A stretch of DNA of 64,000 nucleotides from an uncultured Dermabacter sp. (lineage in GTDB: Bacteria > Actinomycetota > Actinomycetes > Actinomycetales > Dermabacteraceae): contig CAMXWV010000002.1 in NCBI GenBank assembly GCA_947252755.1, forward strand, positions 62,001 through 126,000, read 5' to 3'. Below are positions 41,618 to 49,285 of the stretch, in pieces (the stretch's first letter is position 1; each line of letters starts with the position of its first letter). The translations under genes were made by a program, and so were the position numbers. The notes beneath the pieces were generated by a model, which saw nothing but the letters and a program-made list of their open reading frames with translations, was not told the DNA's origin and searched no databases.

Positions 41618-43114
41618 TCACGCCGAGTAGTTCGGGGCTTCCATGATCGCCGCCATGTGGTGCGGATGGGATTCCTTGAGGCCGGCCGGTGTGATCCGCA
41701 CGAACTGGCCCCTGTCCTTCAGCTGATCGATCGTGTTCGCGCCCACGTAGAACATGGACTGGTGCAGCCCGCCCACCAGCTGGTGCAGCACACCGGCGAG
41801 CTGGCCCTTGTACGCCACACGGCCCTCAATGCCTTCGGGCACGATCTTGTCATCGGTCTCCACATCCGCCTGGAAGTAGCGGTCCTTGGAGAAGGACTTC
41901 TTGCCGCGTGAGGTCATGGCGCCGAGTGAGCCCATACCGCGGTAGGACTTGAACTGTTTGCCATCCTGGAACACCACCTCGCCCGGGGACTCTTTGGTGC
42001 CGGCGAGCAGGGAGCCGAGCATGACGGTATCCGCCCCGGCCACGAGCGCTTTCGCGATGTCACCGGAGTATTGGAGGCCGCCGTCGCCGATCAGCGGCAC
42101 ACCTGCCGGGGCGCAGGCCTTCGCAGCTTCATGGATCGCGGTGATCTGCGGAACTCCCACCCCGGCCACCACTCGGGTGGTGCAGATGGAGCCGGGGCCC
42201 ACACCCACTTTCACGGCGTCTGCGCCGGCATCCACCAGTGCTTGCGCACCGGCGCGGGTGGCTACATTGCCGCCGATGACCTGCACGTTCGCGAATCCGG
42301 GATCGGTTTTGATGCGGCGGATCATGTCCAGGGCCAAGCGCGCGTGTCCGTTAGCGGTGTCCACCACGATCACGTCCACGCCCGCGTCGCGCAGCTGGCC
42401 GGCGCGGTCGAAGGAGTCGCCGAAGAAGCCCACGCCGGCGCCCACCAGGAGCCGGCCGTCGCTGTCCTTCGACGCGTTCGGGAACTGCTCGGACTTCACG
42501 AAGTCCTTCACGGTGATCAGGCCGGTGAGGCGGCCGTCCGCGTCCACGAGCGGCAGGCGCTCACGCTTGTTCTGGCGCAGCATGGCAGTGGCGTCCTCAT
42601 GGGACACATCGCTGGGCGCGGTGAACACATTCGTGGTCATCACGTCCCGGACGCGGGTGCTCTTCCACTGGGCCACGGGGATGAACCGCAGGTCGCGGTT
42701 GGTGCAGATGCCGAGCAGCCGGTTGGTCTCATCCACCACGGGCAGGCCGGAGACGCGGAACTCGCCGCAGCGTGAGTCGAAATCATCCAGGGTGGCGTCC
42801 GGTCCGATGGTGACCGGGTTGGAGATCCGGCCGGTCTGGGTGCGCTTGACCAGGTCCACCTGGTGCGCCTGATCCTCGATGGAGAGGTTGCGGTGGAGAA
42901 TGCCGATGCCGCCGTGGCGGGCCATGGCGATCGCCATGCGGGCTTCGGTGACGGTGTCCATCGCTGCCGACGCAAGCGGGATCTGCAGGGTGATCTCCCG
43001 GGTCAGCCGGGATGAGGTGTTCACTTCTGAGGGGATGACGTCCGTCTCCCCCGGCAGGAGGAGAACATCGTCGTAGGTCAGTCCAACAAAGCCAAAGGGA
43101 TCAGCACTCGTCAT
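41618..43114 (-). CDS. guaB: IMP dehydrogenase
   Basis: A 498-residue enzyme oxidising IMP to XMP with NAD+, the committed step to GMP. The catalytic loop GVGPGSICTTRVVAGVGVPQ contains the active Cys. Two CBS domains lie at about 95-215 (VRDVMTTNVFTAPSDVSHED, LITVKDFVKSEQFPNASKD). The N-terminus DVLLLPGETDVIP and the flap GRVAYKGQL are typical. The ATG at 43114 lies 6 bp from TACCAT with no Shine-Dalgarno sequence, so a leaderless start is likely; the upstream in-frame extension (13 residues) is not supported. Confidence 0.97.
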   Translation of the reverse strand: MTSADPFGFVGLTYDDVLLLPGETDVIPSEVNTSSRLTREITLQIPLASAAMDTVTEARMAIAMARHGGIGILHRNLSIEDQAHQVDLVKRTQTGRISNPVTIGPDATLDDFDSRCGEFRVSGLPVVDETNRLLGICTNRDLRFIPVAQWKSTRVRDVMTTNVFTAPSDVSHEDATAMLRQNKRERLPLVDADGRLTGLITVKDFVKSEQFPNASKDSDGRLLVGAGVGFFGDSFDRAGQLRDAGVDVIVVDTANGHARLALDMIRRIKTDPGFANVQVIGGNVATRAGAQALVDAGADAVKVGVGPGSICTTRVVAGVGVPQITAIHEAAKACAPAGVPLIGDGGLQYSGDIAKALVAGADTVMLGSLLAGTKESPGEVVFQDGKQFKSYRGMGSLGAMTSRGKKSFSKDRYFQADVETDDKIVPEGIEGRVAYKGQLAGVLHQLVGGLHQSMFYVGANTIDQLKDRGQFVRITPAGLKESHPHHMAAIMEAPNYSA

Positions 43115-43120
43115 GCACCA

Positions 43121-43126
43121 ATGGTA
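43121..43126 (-). promoter_or_regulatory. -10 element of a leaderless promoter (guaB)
   Basis: TACCAT on the minus strand, 6 bp before ATG 43114. Confidence 0.6.
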
Positions 43127-43235
43127 GGCGAGTCCCGGCCCCATGCGGTACACGGATGGACACGGCCCCGCAGCGGCTTCACCGGGCGCGTCACCGACTG
43201 CACACCGGGTGCGTCAAGGGGCAGCGCCGGGCGCG

Positions 43236-43925
43236 TCACCGGCCGGTTCTGCGCTCCGCTCGCCTAGCCGCATCCAGCGCCTGCTCAAAAACGTCCCGGT
43301 CCGCATACTCCTCCCGCCACGGCATGCCGAGCGCGCGGGCCATGACGCGGCGGGTGCGGAGCGCGTCGGCCAGCAGGATCTGGCGCATGCATTCAGCGCG
43401 CGGCGGCGCAGGCATAACTCCGAGGCGGGGCTGCAGTTCCGCTTGGAGCGCGCGCACCCCGTCGAATCCTGCTTCATCCCAGCCCGTGTGCGGCACATAC
43501 AGGGTTCTGCCCGGGGTCACGATCGCGGTGGCGCCCTGTCTGCGCGCATCCGGGTGAACCGCCACCACGTCCGCGAGCGCGACGCTGCGTCGCCGCCTGA
43601 GGGTGCGGTGGAGAACAGCTCCGGCTACGGTGTCCAGGCGGGTGCTCTCATGGGTGAGTCCGAGCAGCAGCAGCGCCGCGGCGCTCATGATCCCCCAGCC
43701 CACCGCCCAGCCGGCGAGGGTGCGCAGAACAAGACGGGGCCATCCGCTGAACACCGCGAACCAGTCGGCGGGCAGGAACACGCTGGCCACGCCGGCGGTG
43801 GCGAACGCAATGAGCGGCAGTCCTTTGGCGGCGGCGGGCTGCCAGCGCGCCAGGAGGGTGGGGCCGATGATGATCCGCCCTTGCCGATCCCGTTTCGGCG
43901 CAGGAGGTGCGTTCAGCTCCGCCAC
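43236..43925 (-). CDS. Membrane-anchored protein with PH-like C-terminal half, unknown
   Basis: A 229-residue protein. It has a basic N-terminus and two hydrophobic segments (about 34-54 and 66-90). A soluble region follows (LRRRRSVALADVVAVHPDAR, GATAIVTPGRTLYVPHTGWD) that reads like a PH/YdbS-type beta barrel, and the C-terminus is Arg/Ala-rich and helical. The function is unknown. The GTG start has gaggagggg upstream and overlaps the end of the pseudouridine synthase gene by 13 bp, indicating translational coupling. Confidence 0.7.
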   Translation of the reverse strand: MAELNAPPAPKRDRQGRIIIGPTLLARWQPAAAKGLPLIAFATAGVASVFLPADWFAVFSGWPRLVLRTLAGWAVGWGIMSAAALLLLGLTHESTRLDTVAGAVLHRTLRRRRSVALADVVAVHPDARRQGATAIVTPGRTLYVPHTGWDEAGFDGVRALQAELQPRLGVMPAPPRAECMRQILLADALRTRRVMARALGMPWREEYADRDVFEQALDAARRAERRTGR

Positions 43926-44920
43926 GGGAGCCCCTCCTCTTCACTCAAAGTGAGCTGGGAGCGGAAGCTGCGCTGCTCCCCCGTCACCGGGTCCGTGAAG
44001 GCGAGCCGTTCGGCAAGCAGCTGCAGCGGCTGCGAGGGAATCGGTGCCCGCTCCCGCGCACCGGTGATCGGGTGGCGGGGCGGCGCAGGATAGAGCTCAT
44101 CGTGGAGGATCGGAAGGCCCAGATGGTCAAGGTGCACTCGCAGCTGGTGGGTACGGCCCGTGTGCGGCACCAGCTCGACGCGTACCAGGTCAGCGCTGTG
44201 GCTGCGAGCACGGCCGGTGATGCGCACACTGGTCCAGGCGGACCTGCCCTGGTCACTGACCTCAGCCCACAGGTGGCCGTGTTCTTTGCGGATCGGGGCG
44301 TACACCTCCGCGTGCCCGGTTCGCAGCAGCTGCCGGCCCGCTTCGGTCAGCTCGCCTACCCGGCACACGGCGCGGTAGGCCTTCTGCACCCGGCCGGGCT
44401 CGGCGAACATCGCCTGGTAGGCGCCGCGTTCCTCGCGTCTCGTCGAGAACGCGAGCAGACCCGCTGTCTGCTTGTCGAGCCGGTGGATCGGAGACAGGTC
44501 CGGCAGTCCATGCGCCACCCGCAGACGAACCAGCGCGGAGCGCCGGATGTGCTCACCGCGAGGAATCGTGGCGAGCCCAGCCGGCTTGTCCACCACAAGC
44601 AGGTGTTCGTCATGGGCCACCACGGGGATCGTGACCGGCTCCACGTGTTCGGGCGTTCTCTCCCGGTGGAAGAACACCTCATCGGCCCGGGTGAGCACCG
44701 TGCCCGGCTGCAGGGGTGTGCCGGCACGATCCACGATGTCTCCGCGGGCGAATCGATCTGTGAGCGGGTGCGCGTCGGGCGAAAGCAGGGCGGGAAAGCG
44801 GCTGGTGAGGATGTCCCAGGCGGTGCTGCCGCTCTCCTGCGCGGTGGGCACACAGCGCACCGCATCCAGCCCGTCCCGCTGCGGCAGGGGGCCGCGGGAG
44901 GTGCGGCGGCGGTGCGTCAC
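43913..44920 (-). CDS. RluA-family RNA pseudouridine synthase
   Basis: A 335-residue enzyme isomerising uridine in rRNA or tRNA. The catalytic Asp is in IHRLDKQTAGLLAFS (family form RLDxxTSGLL). Earlier HLLVVDKPAGLATIPRGEHI and later PHTGRTHQLRVHLDHLGLPI with DELYP complete the fold. There is no clear N-terminal S4 domain (the first 70 residues are Arg/Pro-rich), so target choice (RluA, C or D-like) cannot be read. Its GTG start overlaps the upstream gene's stop by 4 bp; the gene downstream overlaps it by 13 bp. Confidence 0.9.
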   Translation of the reverse strand: MTHRRRTSRGPLPQRDGLDAVRCVPTAQESGSTAWDILTSRFPALLSPDAHPLTDRFARGDIVDRAGTPLQPGTVLTRADEVFFHRERTPEHVEPVTIPVVAHDEHLLVVDKPAGLATIPRGEHIRRSALVRLRVAHGLPDLSPIHRLDKQTAGLLAFSTRREERGAYQAMFAEPGRVQKAYRAVCRVGELTEAGRQLLRTGHAEVYAPIRKEHGHLWAEVSDQGRSAWTSVRITGRARSHSADLVRVELVPHTGRTHQLRVHLDHLGLPILHDELYPAPPRHPITGARERAPIPSQPLQLLAERLAFTDPVTGEQRSFRSQLTLSEEEGLPWRS

Positions 44921-45585
44921 AGGCCCCAGATCATGAACGTGAGCACATAGTGGGCAACATAGCCCGCCGCTCCCACGTAGAACACCATGCTCGGGTGGCG
45001 GTCCACGAACTTGAGGGAGCCGGGGATCATGTGCTGAAGATCCCGAGCGGTGACCTGGCCGATCTCCTCCACGCGGATCTGGCGCTTGCGCCCTTCGGTG
45101 AGCAGCGCATCCTGCGCCTTCATGCCGTAGAGGCGGCCGGACACATTCGCAATGCGGCGCACCCCGTGCCCCATGATGATGACGGCATCGCGCGCATCCG
45201 CGGGCCCGTCCACGATCTGCGCGGCCCGGTTGCTGCGGGCGATGTCATCCACGGCCCAGATGCTGGCCACTTTGTCCCATGCCGCGCTGCGCGGCACCCG
45301 CAGCAGCCCGCGCACCCGGATCTTCTCCGGCGTCAGCACAACCTTCTGCGTGGTGGCTCGGATCACCACCCACACGGCGAGCAGTGCGATGCCGATCCAC
45401 ATGTAGGCGGGCAGGCTGAACCAGTGGTCGTGGAACAGGCGCGGGTCGGCCCAGAGGCGCTGGCCGATGAAGCTGATCACCACCAGGAAATCGAGCACGA
45501 TCACCAGCACCACGGCCACCAAAAGGAACGCAATCCGTGCAGCCTTGGAGGGGCGCAGCACGATGGGGTGCTCGCGTCCGGACAT
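44917..45585 (-). CDS. Membrane protein with PH-like domain, unknown
   Basis: A 222-residue protein. Two hydrophobic segments (about 18-42 and 60-80) precede a soluble region, VVLTPEKIRVRGLLRVPRSA then ASIWAVDDIARSNRAAQIVD. That region looks like a bacterial PH (YdbS-like) domain, where 'lTpeklrvrG' is the usual first strand pair. A last hydrophobic segment closes the protein (YVGAAGYVAHYVLTFMIW). The function is unknown. The ATG at 45585 has taggagag 6 bp upstream. It is first in a three-gene coupled unit with the pseudouridine synthase. Confidence 0.72.
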   Translation of the reverse strand: MSGREHPIVLRPSKAARIAFLLVAVVLVIVLDFLVVISFIGQRLWADPRLFHDHWFSLPAYMWIGIALLAVWVVIRATTQKVVLTPEKIRVRGLLRVPRSAAWDKVASIWAVDDIARSNRAAQIVDGPADARDAVIIMGHGVRRIANVSGRLYGMKAQDALLTEGRKRQIRVEEIGQVTARDLQHMIPGSLKFVDRHPSMVFYVGAAGYVAHYVLTFMIWGL

Positions 45586-45692
45586 CGAGGCTCTCCTACG
45601 GGTGGCGGGGCGGGTGTGGCTCCATCTTCCCATGCCAGCATGCATCATCGAACCGAGGTGTGCATGGTGGACACGGGCACGGTGGAATGCGG

Positions 45693-45738
45693 GAGCCCCG
45701 CCGCGGGCCTGTGGTGAACAGGTCCGGCAGCGGGGCTC
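45693..45738 (-). terminator. Terminator of groES-groEL
   Basis: gagccccgc (45693-45701) pairs perfectly with gcggggctc (45730-45738), with a second inner stem. It lies 28 bp after the groEL stop. There is no T-run, as is usual for actinobacterial terminators. Confidence 0.65.
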
Positions 45739-45766
45739 TGCGTCAGCGCTGGTCAGCGGGTGAGGA

Positions 45767-47353
45767 TCAGTCCTCATCCTCCTCGCGCTTATCGACCACG
45801 AGCGTTTCAGTGGTCAGCACCAGGCCGGCGATGGAGGCCGCATTGCGCAGGGCGTTGCGGGTCACCTTCACCGGGTCGATGATGCCCACCTGGGCGAGGT
45901 TCTCGTACTCGCCGGTGGCGGCGTTGAGGCCGGTGCCAAGCTCAGCGGCCCGCACCTTCTCCACCACCACGTAGCCCTCAAGGCCCGCGTTCTCAGCGAT
46001 CCAGCGCAGCGGCTCGGCCACAGCCTTCGCCACCGCGCGCACGCCCACGGCTTCGTCACCGCTCAGGCCGAGGTCATCCGAGAGCACCTCGGATGCCTGC
46101 ACCAGGGCGGAGCCGCCGCCGGAGATGATGCCCTCTTCGATGGCTGCGCGCGTTGCCGCGACCGCATCCTCGATGCGCATCTTCTTCTCCTTGAGCTCCA
46201 CCTCCGTGTGGGCGCCCACCTTGATGACGGACACGCCGCCGGAGAGCTTCGCCAGGCGCTCCTGGAGCTTCTCGCGGTCCCAGTCGGAATCGGTGTGCTC
46301 GATCTCGGACTTGATCTGGGCCACGCGGTCCGCCACGGCCTCATCATCACCGGCGCCGCCCACGATGGTGGTGGCGTCCTTGGTGATGACAACCCGCTTG
46401 GCGACGCCCAGGTCGCTGAGGCTCGCGGTCTTCAGCTCCAGGCCGAGGTCCGGGGTGATGACCTGCGCACCGGTGAGGGTGGCGATGTCCTGCATCATGG
46501 CCTTGCGGCGGTCGCCGAAGGCCGGTGCCTTCACGGCGGCACCCTTGAAGGAGCCGCGCAGCTTGGACACCACCAGGGTGGCGAGGGCTTCGCCCTCGAG
46601 GTCCTCCGCGATGATGAACAGCGGCTTGGAGGTCTCCACAACCTTCTCCAGCAGCGGCAGGAAGTCCTGCACGTTGGAGATCTTGCCCTGGTTGATCAGC
46701 ACGTAGGCGTCCTCGAGAACCACTTCCTGGCGGTCCGCGTCGGTCACGAAGTGCGGGGAGATGAAGCCCTTATCGAACTGCATGCCCTCGGTGAAGTCGA
46801 GCTCGAGCGCCGTGGTGGAGGACTCCTCCACCGTGATGACGCCGTCCTTGCCCACCTTGTCGAAGGCCTCGGCCAGCAGCTGGCCGATCTCCTCGTCCTG
46901 GCTGGACACGGCGGCCACACTCGCCACCTGATCCTTCGAGTCGATCTCGATGGCGTTCTGGCCGAGCCGCTCATTGAGCGCCTCCACAGCCTTCTCCATG
47001 CCGCGCTTCAGCGCTGCCGGAGCGGCGCCGGAGGTGACGTTGCGCAGGCCCTCGTGGACGAGCGCCTGGGCGAGCACGGTGGCAGTGGTGGTGCCGTCAC
47101 CGGCAACATCATTGGTCTTAGTGGCGACTTCCTTGGCGAGCTGAGCGCCGAGGTCCTCATAGGCGTCATCCAACTCGATTTCACGGGCGATGGTCACGCC
47201 GTCGTTGGTGATGAGCGGGGCGCCCCACTTCTTGTCGAGGACCACGTTGCGACCCTTGGGGCCAAGGGTGACCTTGACGGTGTCGGCCAGCTTGTCCACA
47301 CCGCGCTCAAGGGCCCGACGCGCCTCTTCGTCGTAGATGATTTCCTTAGCCAT
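45767..47353 (-). CDS. groEL: 60-kDa chaperonin GroEL
   Basis: A 528-residue chaperonin forming the ATP-driven folding ring. Signatures are TLGPKGRNVVLDKKWGAPLI, the ATP site DVAGDGTTTATVLA, the apical domain EGMQFDKGFISPHF and AAIEEGIISGGGSALVQA. The C-terminus is VVDKREEDED, with neither the Gly-Gly-Met tail of GroEL2-type proteins nor the His-rich tail common in actinobacterial GroEL1. The ATG at 47353 gives the normal MAKEIIYDEEAR start. It follows groES by 7 bp and is expected to be under HrcA control through CIRCE. Confidence 0.96.
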   Translation of the reverse strand: MAKEIIYDEEARRALERGVDKLADTVKVTLGPKGRNVVLDKKWGAPLITNDGVTIAREIELDDAYEDLGAQLAKEVATKTNDVAGDGTTTATVLAQALVHEGLRNVTSGAAPAALKRGMEKAVEALNERLGQNAIEIDSKDQVASVAAVSSQDEEIGQLLAEAFDKVGKDGVITVEESSTTALELDFTEGMQFDKGFISPHFVTDADRQEVVLEDAYVLINQGKISNVQDFLPLLEKVVETSKPLFIIAEDLEGEALATLVVSKLRGSFKGAAVKAPAFGDRRKAMMQDIATLTGAQVITPDLGLELKTASLSDLGVAKRVVITKDATTIVGGAGDDEAVADRVAQIKSEIEHTDSDWDREKLQERLAKLSGGVSVIKVGAHTEVELKEKKMRIEDAVAATRAAIEEGIISGGGSALVQASEVLSDDLGLSGDEAVGVRAVAKAVAEPLRWIAENAGLEGYVVVEKVRAAELGTGLNAATGEYENLAQVGIIDPVKVTRNALRNAASIAGLVLTTETLVVDKREEDED

Positions 47354-47360
47354 CAGTGAA

Positions 47361-47657
47361 TCAGTCCTCGATGACCGCAAGGATGTCGCGCTGGGAGAGC
47401 ACAAGGTACTCTTCAGCGCCGTACTTCAGCTCGGTGCCGCCGTACTTGGAGAAGACGACCTTGTCGCCCTCCTTCACATCCATCGGAACGCGGCTGCCGG
47501 ATTCGTCGAAGCGGCCGGCGCCGACGGCGATGACCTCGCCCTCCTGCGGCTTCTCCTTCGCGGTGTCCGGGATGATCAGGCCCGAAGCAGTGACCTGCTC
47601 GGCTTCGAGCGGCTTGACGACGACGCGGTCCTCGAGGGGCTTAATGGAGACCGACAT
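47361..47657 (-). CDS. groES: 10-kDa co-chaperonin GroES
   Basis: A 98-residue co-chaperonin that caps GroEL. It has SIKPLEDRVVVKPLEAEQ at the start, GLIIPDTAKEKPQEGEVIAV with the mobile loop before it, and GDKVVFSKYGGTELKYGAEE. The start has aggagtgagg upstream. It is first in the groES-groEL operon, with two CIRCE elements about 95-170 bp upstream. Confidence 0.97.
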   Translation of the reverse strand: MSVSIKPLEDRVVVKPLEAEQVTASGLIIPDTAKEKPQEGEVIAVGAGRFDESGSRVPMDVKEGDKVVFSKYGGTELKYGAEEYLVLSQRDILAVIED

Positions 47658-47750
47658 GCGACCTCACTCCTTTGAATCGATGGTTCATAGGGCGAGCGGA
47701 TCCAGTGCCGGTGATCGTCGTCGCGGGTGCCGATCAACGGCGGATCTGCT

Positions 47751-47777
47751 CTGGCACTCTCAGGCTGAGACTGCCAA
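47751..47777. promoter_or_regulatory. CIRCE element, downstream copy (one mismatch)
   Basis: ctggcactc, nine bases, then gactgccaa. This equals the CIRCE 9-9-9 inverted repeat except for C in place of G in the right arm. It lies between the promoter and groES. Confidence 0.75.
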
Positions 47778-47783
47778 CGCGCT

Positions 47784-47818
47784 CAACTGTACTGAGTGCT
47801 CTGGCACTCTCGCAAGGT
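47784..47818 (-). promoter_or_regulatory. Candidate groES-groEL promoter between CIRCE elements
   Basis: On the minus strand TTGCGA is followed by 18 bp and then TACAGT. The -35 overlaps the spacer of the upstream CIRCE, so HrcA binding there would block it. Confidence 0.5.
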
Positions 47819-47827
47819 GAGTGCCAA
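47801..47827. promoter_or_regulatory. CIRCE element, upstream copy
   Basis: ctggcactc, nine bases, then gagtgccaa: HrcA operator with the exact 9-9-9 layout and complementary arms except the outermost base. Confidence 0.9.
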
Positions 47828-47888
47828 CGGTGCAGGCGGCGTTCGCTCCTGGCGCAGCTGCCACGGGCTTGCCAGCCTCACATCGACC

Positions 47889-47903
47889 CAGGTCATAGAC
47901 CTG
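47889..47903. promoter_or_regulatory. Perfect palindrome upstream of the small gene at 48040
   Basis: caggtc-ata-gacctg is a perfect 6-3-6 inverted repeat, typical of a dimeric regulator site. It lies about 55 bp upstream of a TAGCCT -10 candidate. The regulator is unknown. Confidence 0.5.
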
Positions 47904-47940
47904 CATCACAGATGAGTCTCACACCCCGAATCCCTGGTGG

Positions 47941-47963
47941 GAACCGACAGGGTTCACTAGCCT
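47941..47963 (+). promoter_or_regulatory. Candidate promoter with inverted repeat for the small gene
   Basis: gaacc-gacag-ggttc (47941-47955) is a perfect 5-5-5 inverted repeat just before TAGCCT (47958-47963), a plausible -10. The leader would be about 70 nt. Confidence 0.4.
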
Positions 47964-48039
47964 GACAACAGCGCCAGACGCGCCACAGCATCCGGCCAGC
48001 CCCTACCCGGTCAGCTGGCCGCACGAAGGAGGATCATTC

Positions 48040-48207
48040 ATGCAGACCCGCATCCGCTCGTTCTTCTCCGGTCTCGCCACCCGCATGGTGGGCCAGGACG
48101 TGGAGCGCTCGAATATGGTGGCCGGCAAGCGCGCGAACTCCGATTTCGCAGCGCTCGCCAAGCATCACGGCGGGCAGGGCGTCACGAGCTTGGGCTTGGG
48201 CCGCTGA
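48040..48207 (+). CDS. Unknown 55-residue basic protein
   Basis: This short gene is supported by a strong ribosome site (gaaggagg, 7 bp before the ATG), its own upstream promoter-like sequences, and a terminator 23 bp after the stop. The protein starts MQTRIRSFFSGLATRM and continues VERSNMVAGKRANSDFAALA, ending VTSLGLGR. It is basic, has no long hydrophobic segment, and may form an amphipathic N-terminal helix. I do not recognise it. It is isolated between groES and moaE. Peptide or ribosome-profiling data would settle whether it is made. Confidence 0.65.
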   Translation: MQTRIRSFFSGLATRMVGQDVERSNMVAGKRANSDFAALAKHHGGQGVTSLGLGR

Positions 48208-48229
48208 CCGGAGAGCAGCCGCTGAGAGC

Positions 48230-48257
48230 GAACCACTCGGGAGCCCCCGGGTGGTTC
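48230..48257 (+). terminator. Terminator after the small gene
   Basis: gaaccac (48230-48236) pairs with gtggttc (48251-48257), with an inner cggg/cccg stem and one T-G pair. It is followed by ttggttt, one of the few T-rich tails in the window. Confidence 0.8.
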
Positions 48258-48275
48258 TTGGTTTAACGCCCGGCT

Positions 48276-48806
48276 TCAGGCGAGCGCAGCCACCCACTCA
48301 TCAGTGCCGTCCGCAAACCGCTGATGCTTCCAGATCGGCACCCGGCGCTTCACCTCATCCACGAGCACATCGCACGCTTCAAAGGCGCGCTTGCGATGAG
48401 GTGCTGCCACAGCGCAGGTGAGCGCACTGTCCCCGATGGCGAGCGGACCCACGCGATGGGCGGCAGCCACGATCACATCCGGGAATCGCGCAGTGACATC
48501 CTTGACCACCTCGCGCATGACCGCCTCGGCCGTGGGGTGAGCGGTGTAGTCCAGGGCGAGCACGGCGCGACCTTCATCATGGTTGCGAACCACACCGTCA
48601 AAGGTGACGATCGCGCCGCAGCGCTCATCGTCCACGGCGCGGGCCATGTCCGCCACGCAGAGCGGCGCGGTGGTGACGGCGGCCTGCCGGAGCCGGTCGG
48701 CTGCTGCCCCGAGCGCAGGATCCCGTTCATCCTGAGGAAGAGCCGTCTGGCCGGGCCCCACGGGGCTCGGCACCGGGAAGGTGACACCGGTGTTCGGATC
48801 GCTCAT
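48276..48806 (-). CDS. moaE: Molybdopterin synthase catalytic subunit
   Basis: A 176-residue protein. With MoaD it inserts two sulfurs into precursor Z to form molybdopterin. It has HRVGPLAIGDSALTCAVAAP, HRKRAFEACDVLVDEVKRRV and PIWKHQ, with the catalytic Lys of the IWK region. The first 45 residues (Pro/Ala-rich) are an N-terminal extension over the usual 150. It overlaps the upstream gene's stop by 4 bp. It is last in the minus-strand unit moeA-moaC-mog-moaE. Confidence 0.94.
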   Translation of the reverse strand: MSDPNTGVTFPVPSPVGPGQTALPQDERDPALGAAADRLRQAAVTTAPLCVADMARAVDDERCGAIVTFDGVVRNHDEGRAVLALDYTAHPTAEAVMREVVKDVTARFPDVIVAAAHRVGPLAIGDSALTCAVAAPHRKRAFEACDVLVDEVKRRVPIWKHQRFADGTDEWVAALA

Positions 48807-49285
48807 GCGTGGCCTCCCCCATCGCGCTGCTCAAGCAGATGCCCCAGCACGACATCGAGCACGGCCATGCCGTCTCGAACACCGCCGCGGGTGCCCGGCA
48901 GGTTGATGATCAGCGTGCGTCCACTGAAACCGGCGAGTCCGCGGCTGATGATCGCCAGCGGCGTGGTGGCCAGGCCCCGCTGACGGATCGCCTCGGGGAT
49001 GCCGCGCAGCTCCCGGTCGATGAACGGAGCCGTCTGCTCCGGGGTCACATCGCTCGGGCTGATGCCCGTGCCGCCCGAGGTGATGATGAGGTCATGACGC
49101 GCTGAAAGCGCTGCCTGGATCTGCTCCCCCACCTCGGGGCCGTCCGGAACGATGACCCGTTCAGACACGCCATAGCCGCAGTCCCGAAGCCAGGCGTCGA
49201 GCATCGGACCGGTGCGGTCCTCATAGGTGCCGTCGGCAGCGCGGGTGGAGGCGATGATCACCTGCGCGCGGATCTGCTCAGACAT
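48803..49285 (-). CDS. mog: MogA/MoaB-family molybdopterin adenylyltransferase
   Basis: A 160-residue protein that adenylates molybdopterin before molybdate insertion. Motifs are LIITSGGTGISPSDVTPEQT, the PEAIRQRGL segment and LIINLPGTRGGVRDGMAVL. The ATG at 49285 lies inside the end of moaC (8-bp overlap) with gaggtggg before it, and it gives the family N-terminus; a frame extending 31 residues upstream is only the moaC overlap. MoaB and MogA are hard to tell apart by eye. Confidence 0.92.
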   Translation of the reverse strand: MSEQIRAQVIIASTRAADGTYEDRTGPMLDAWLRDCGYGVSERVIVPDGPEVGEQIQAALSARHDLIITSGGTGISPSDVTPEQTAPFIDRELRGIPEAIRQRGLATTPLAIISRGLAGFSGRTLIINLPGTRGGVRDGMAVLDVVLGHLLEQRDGGGHA

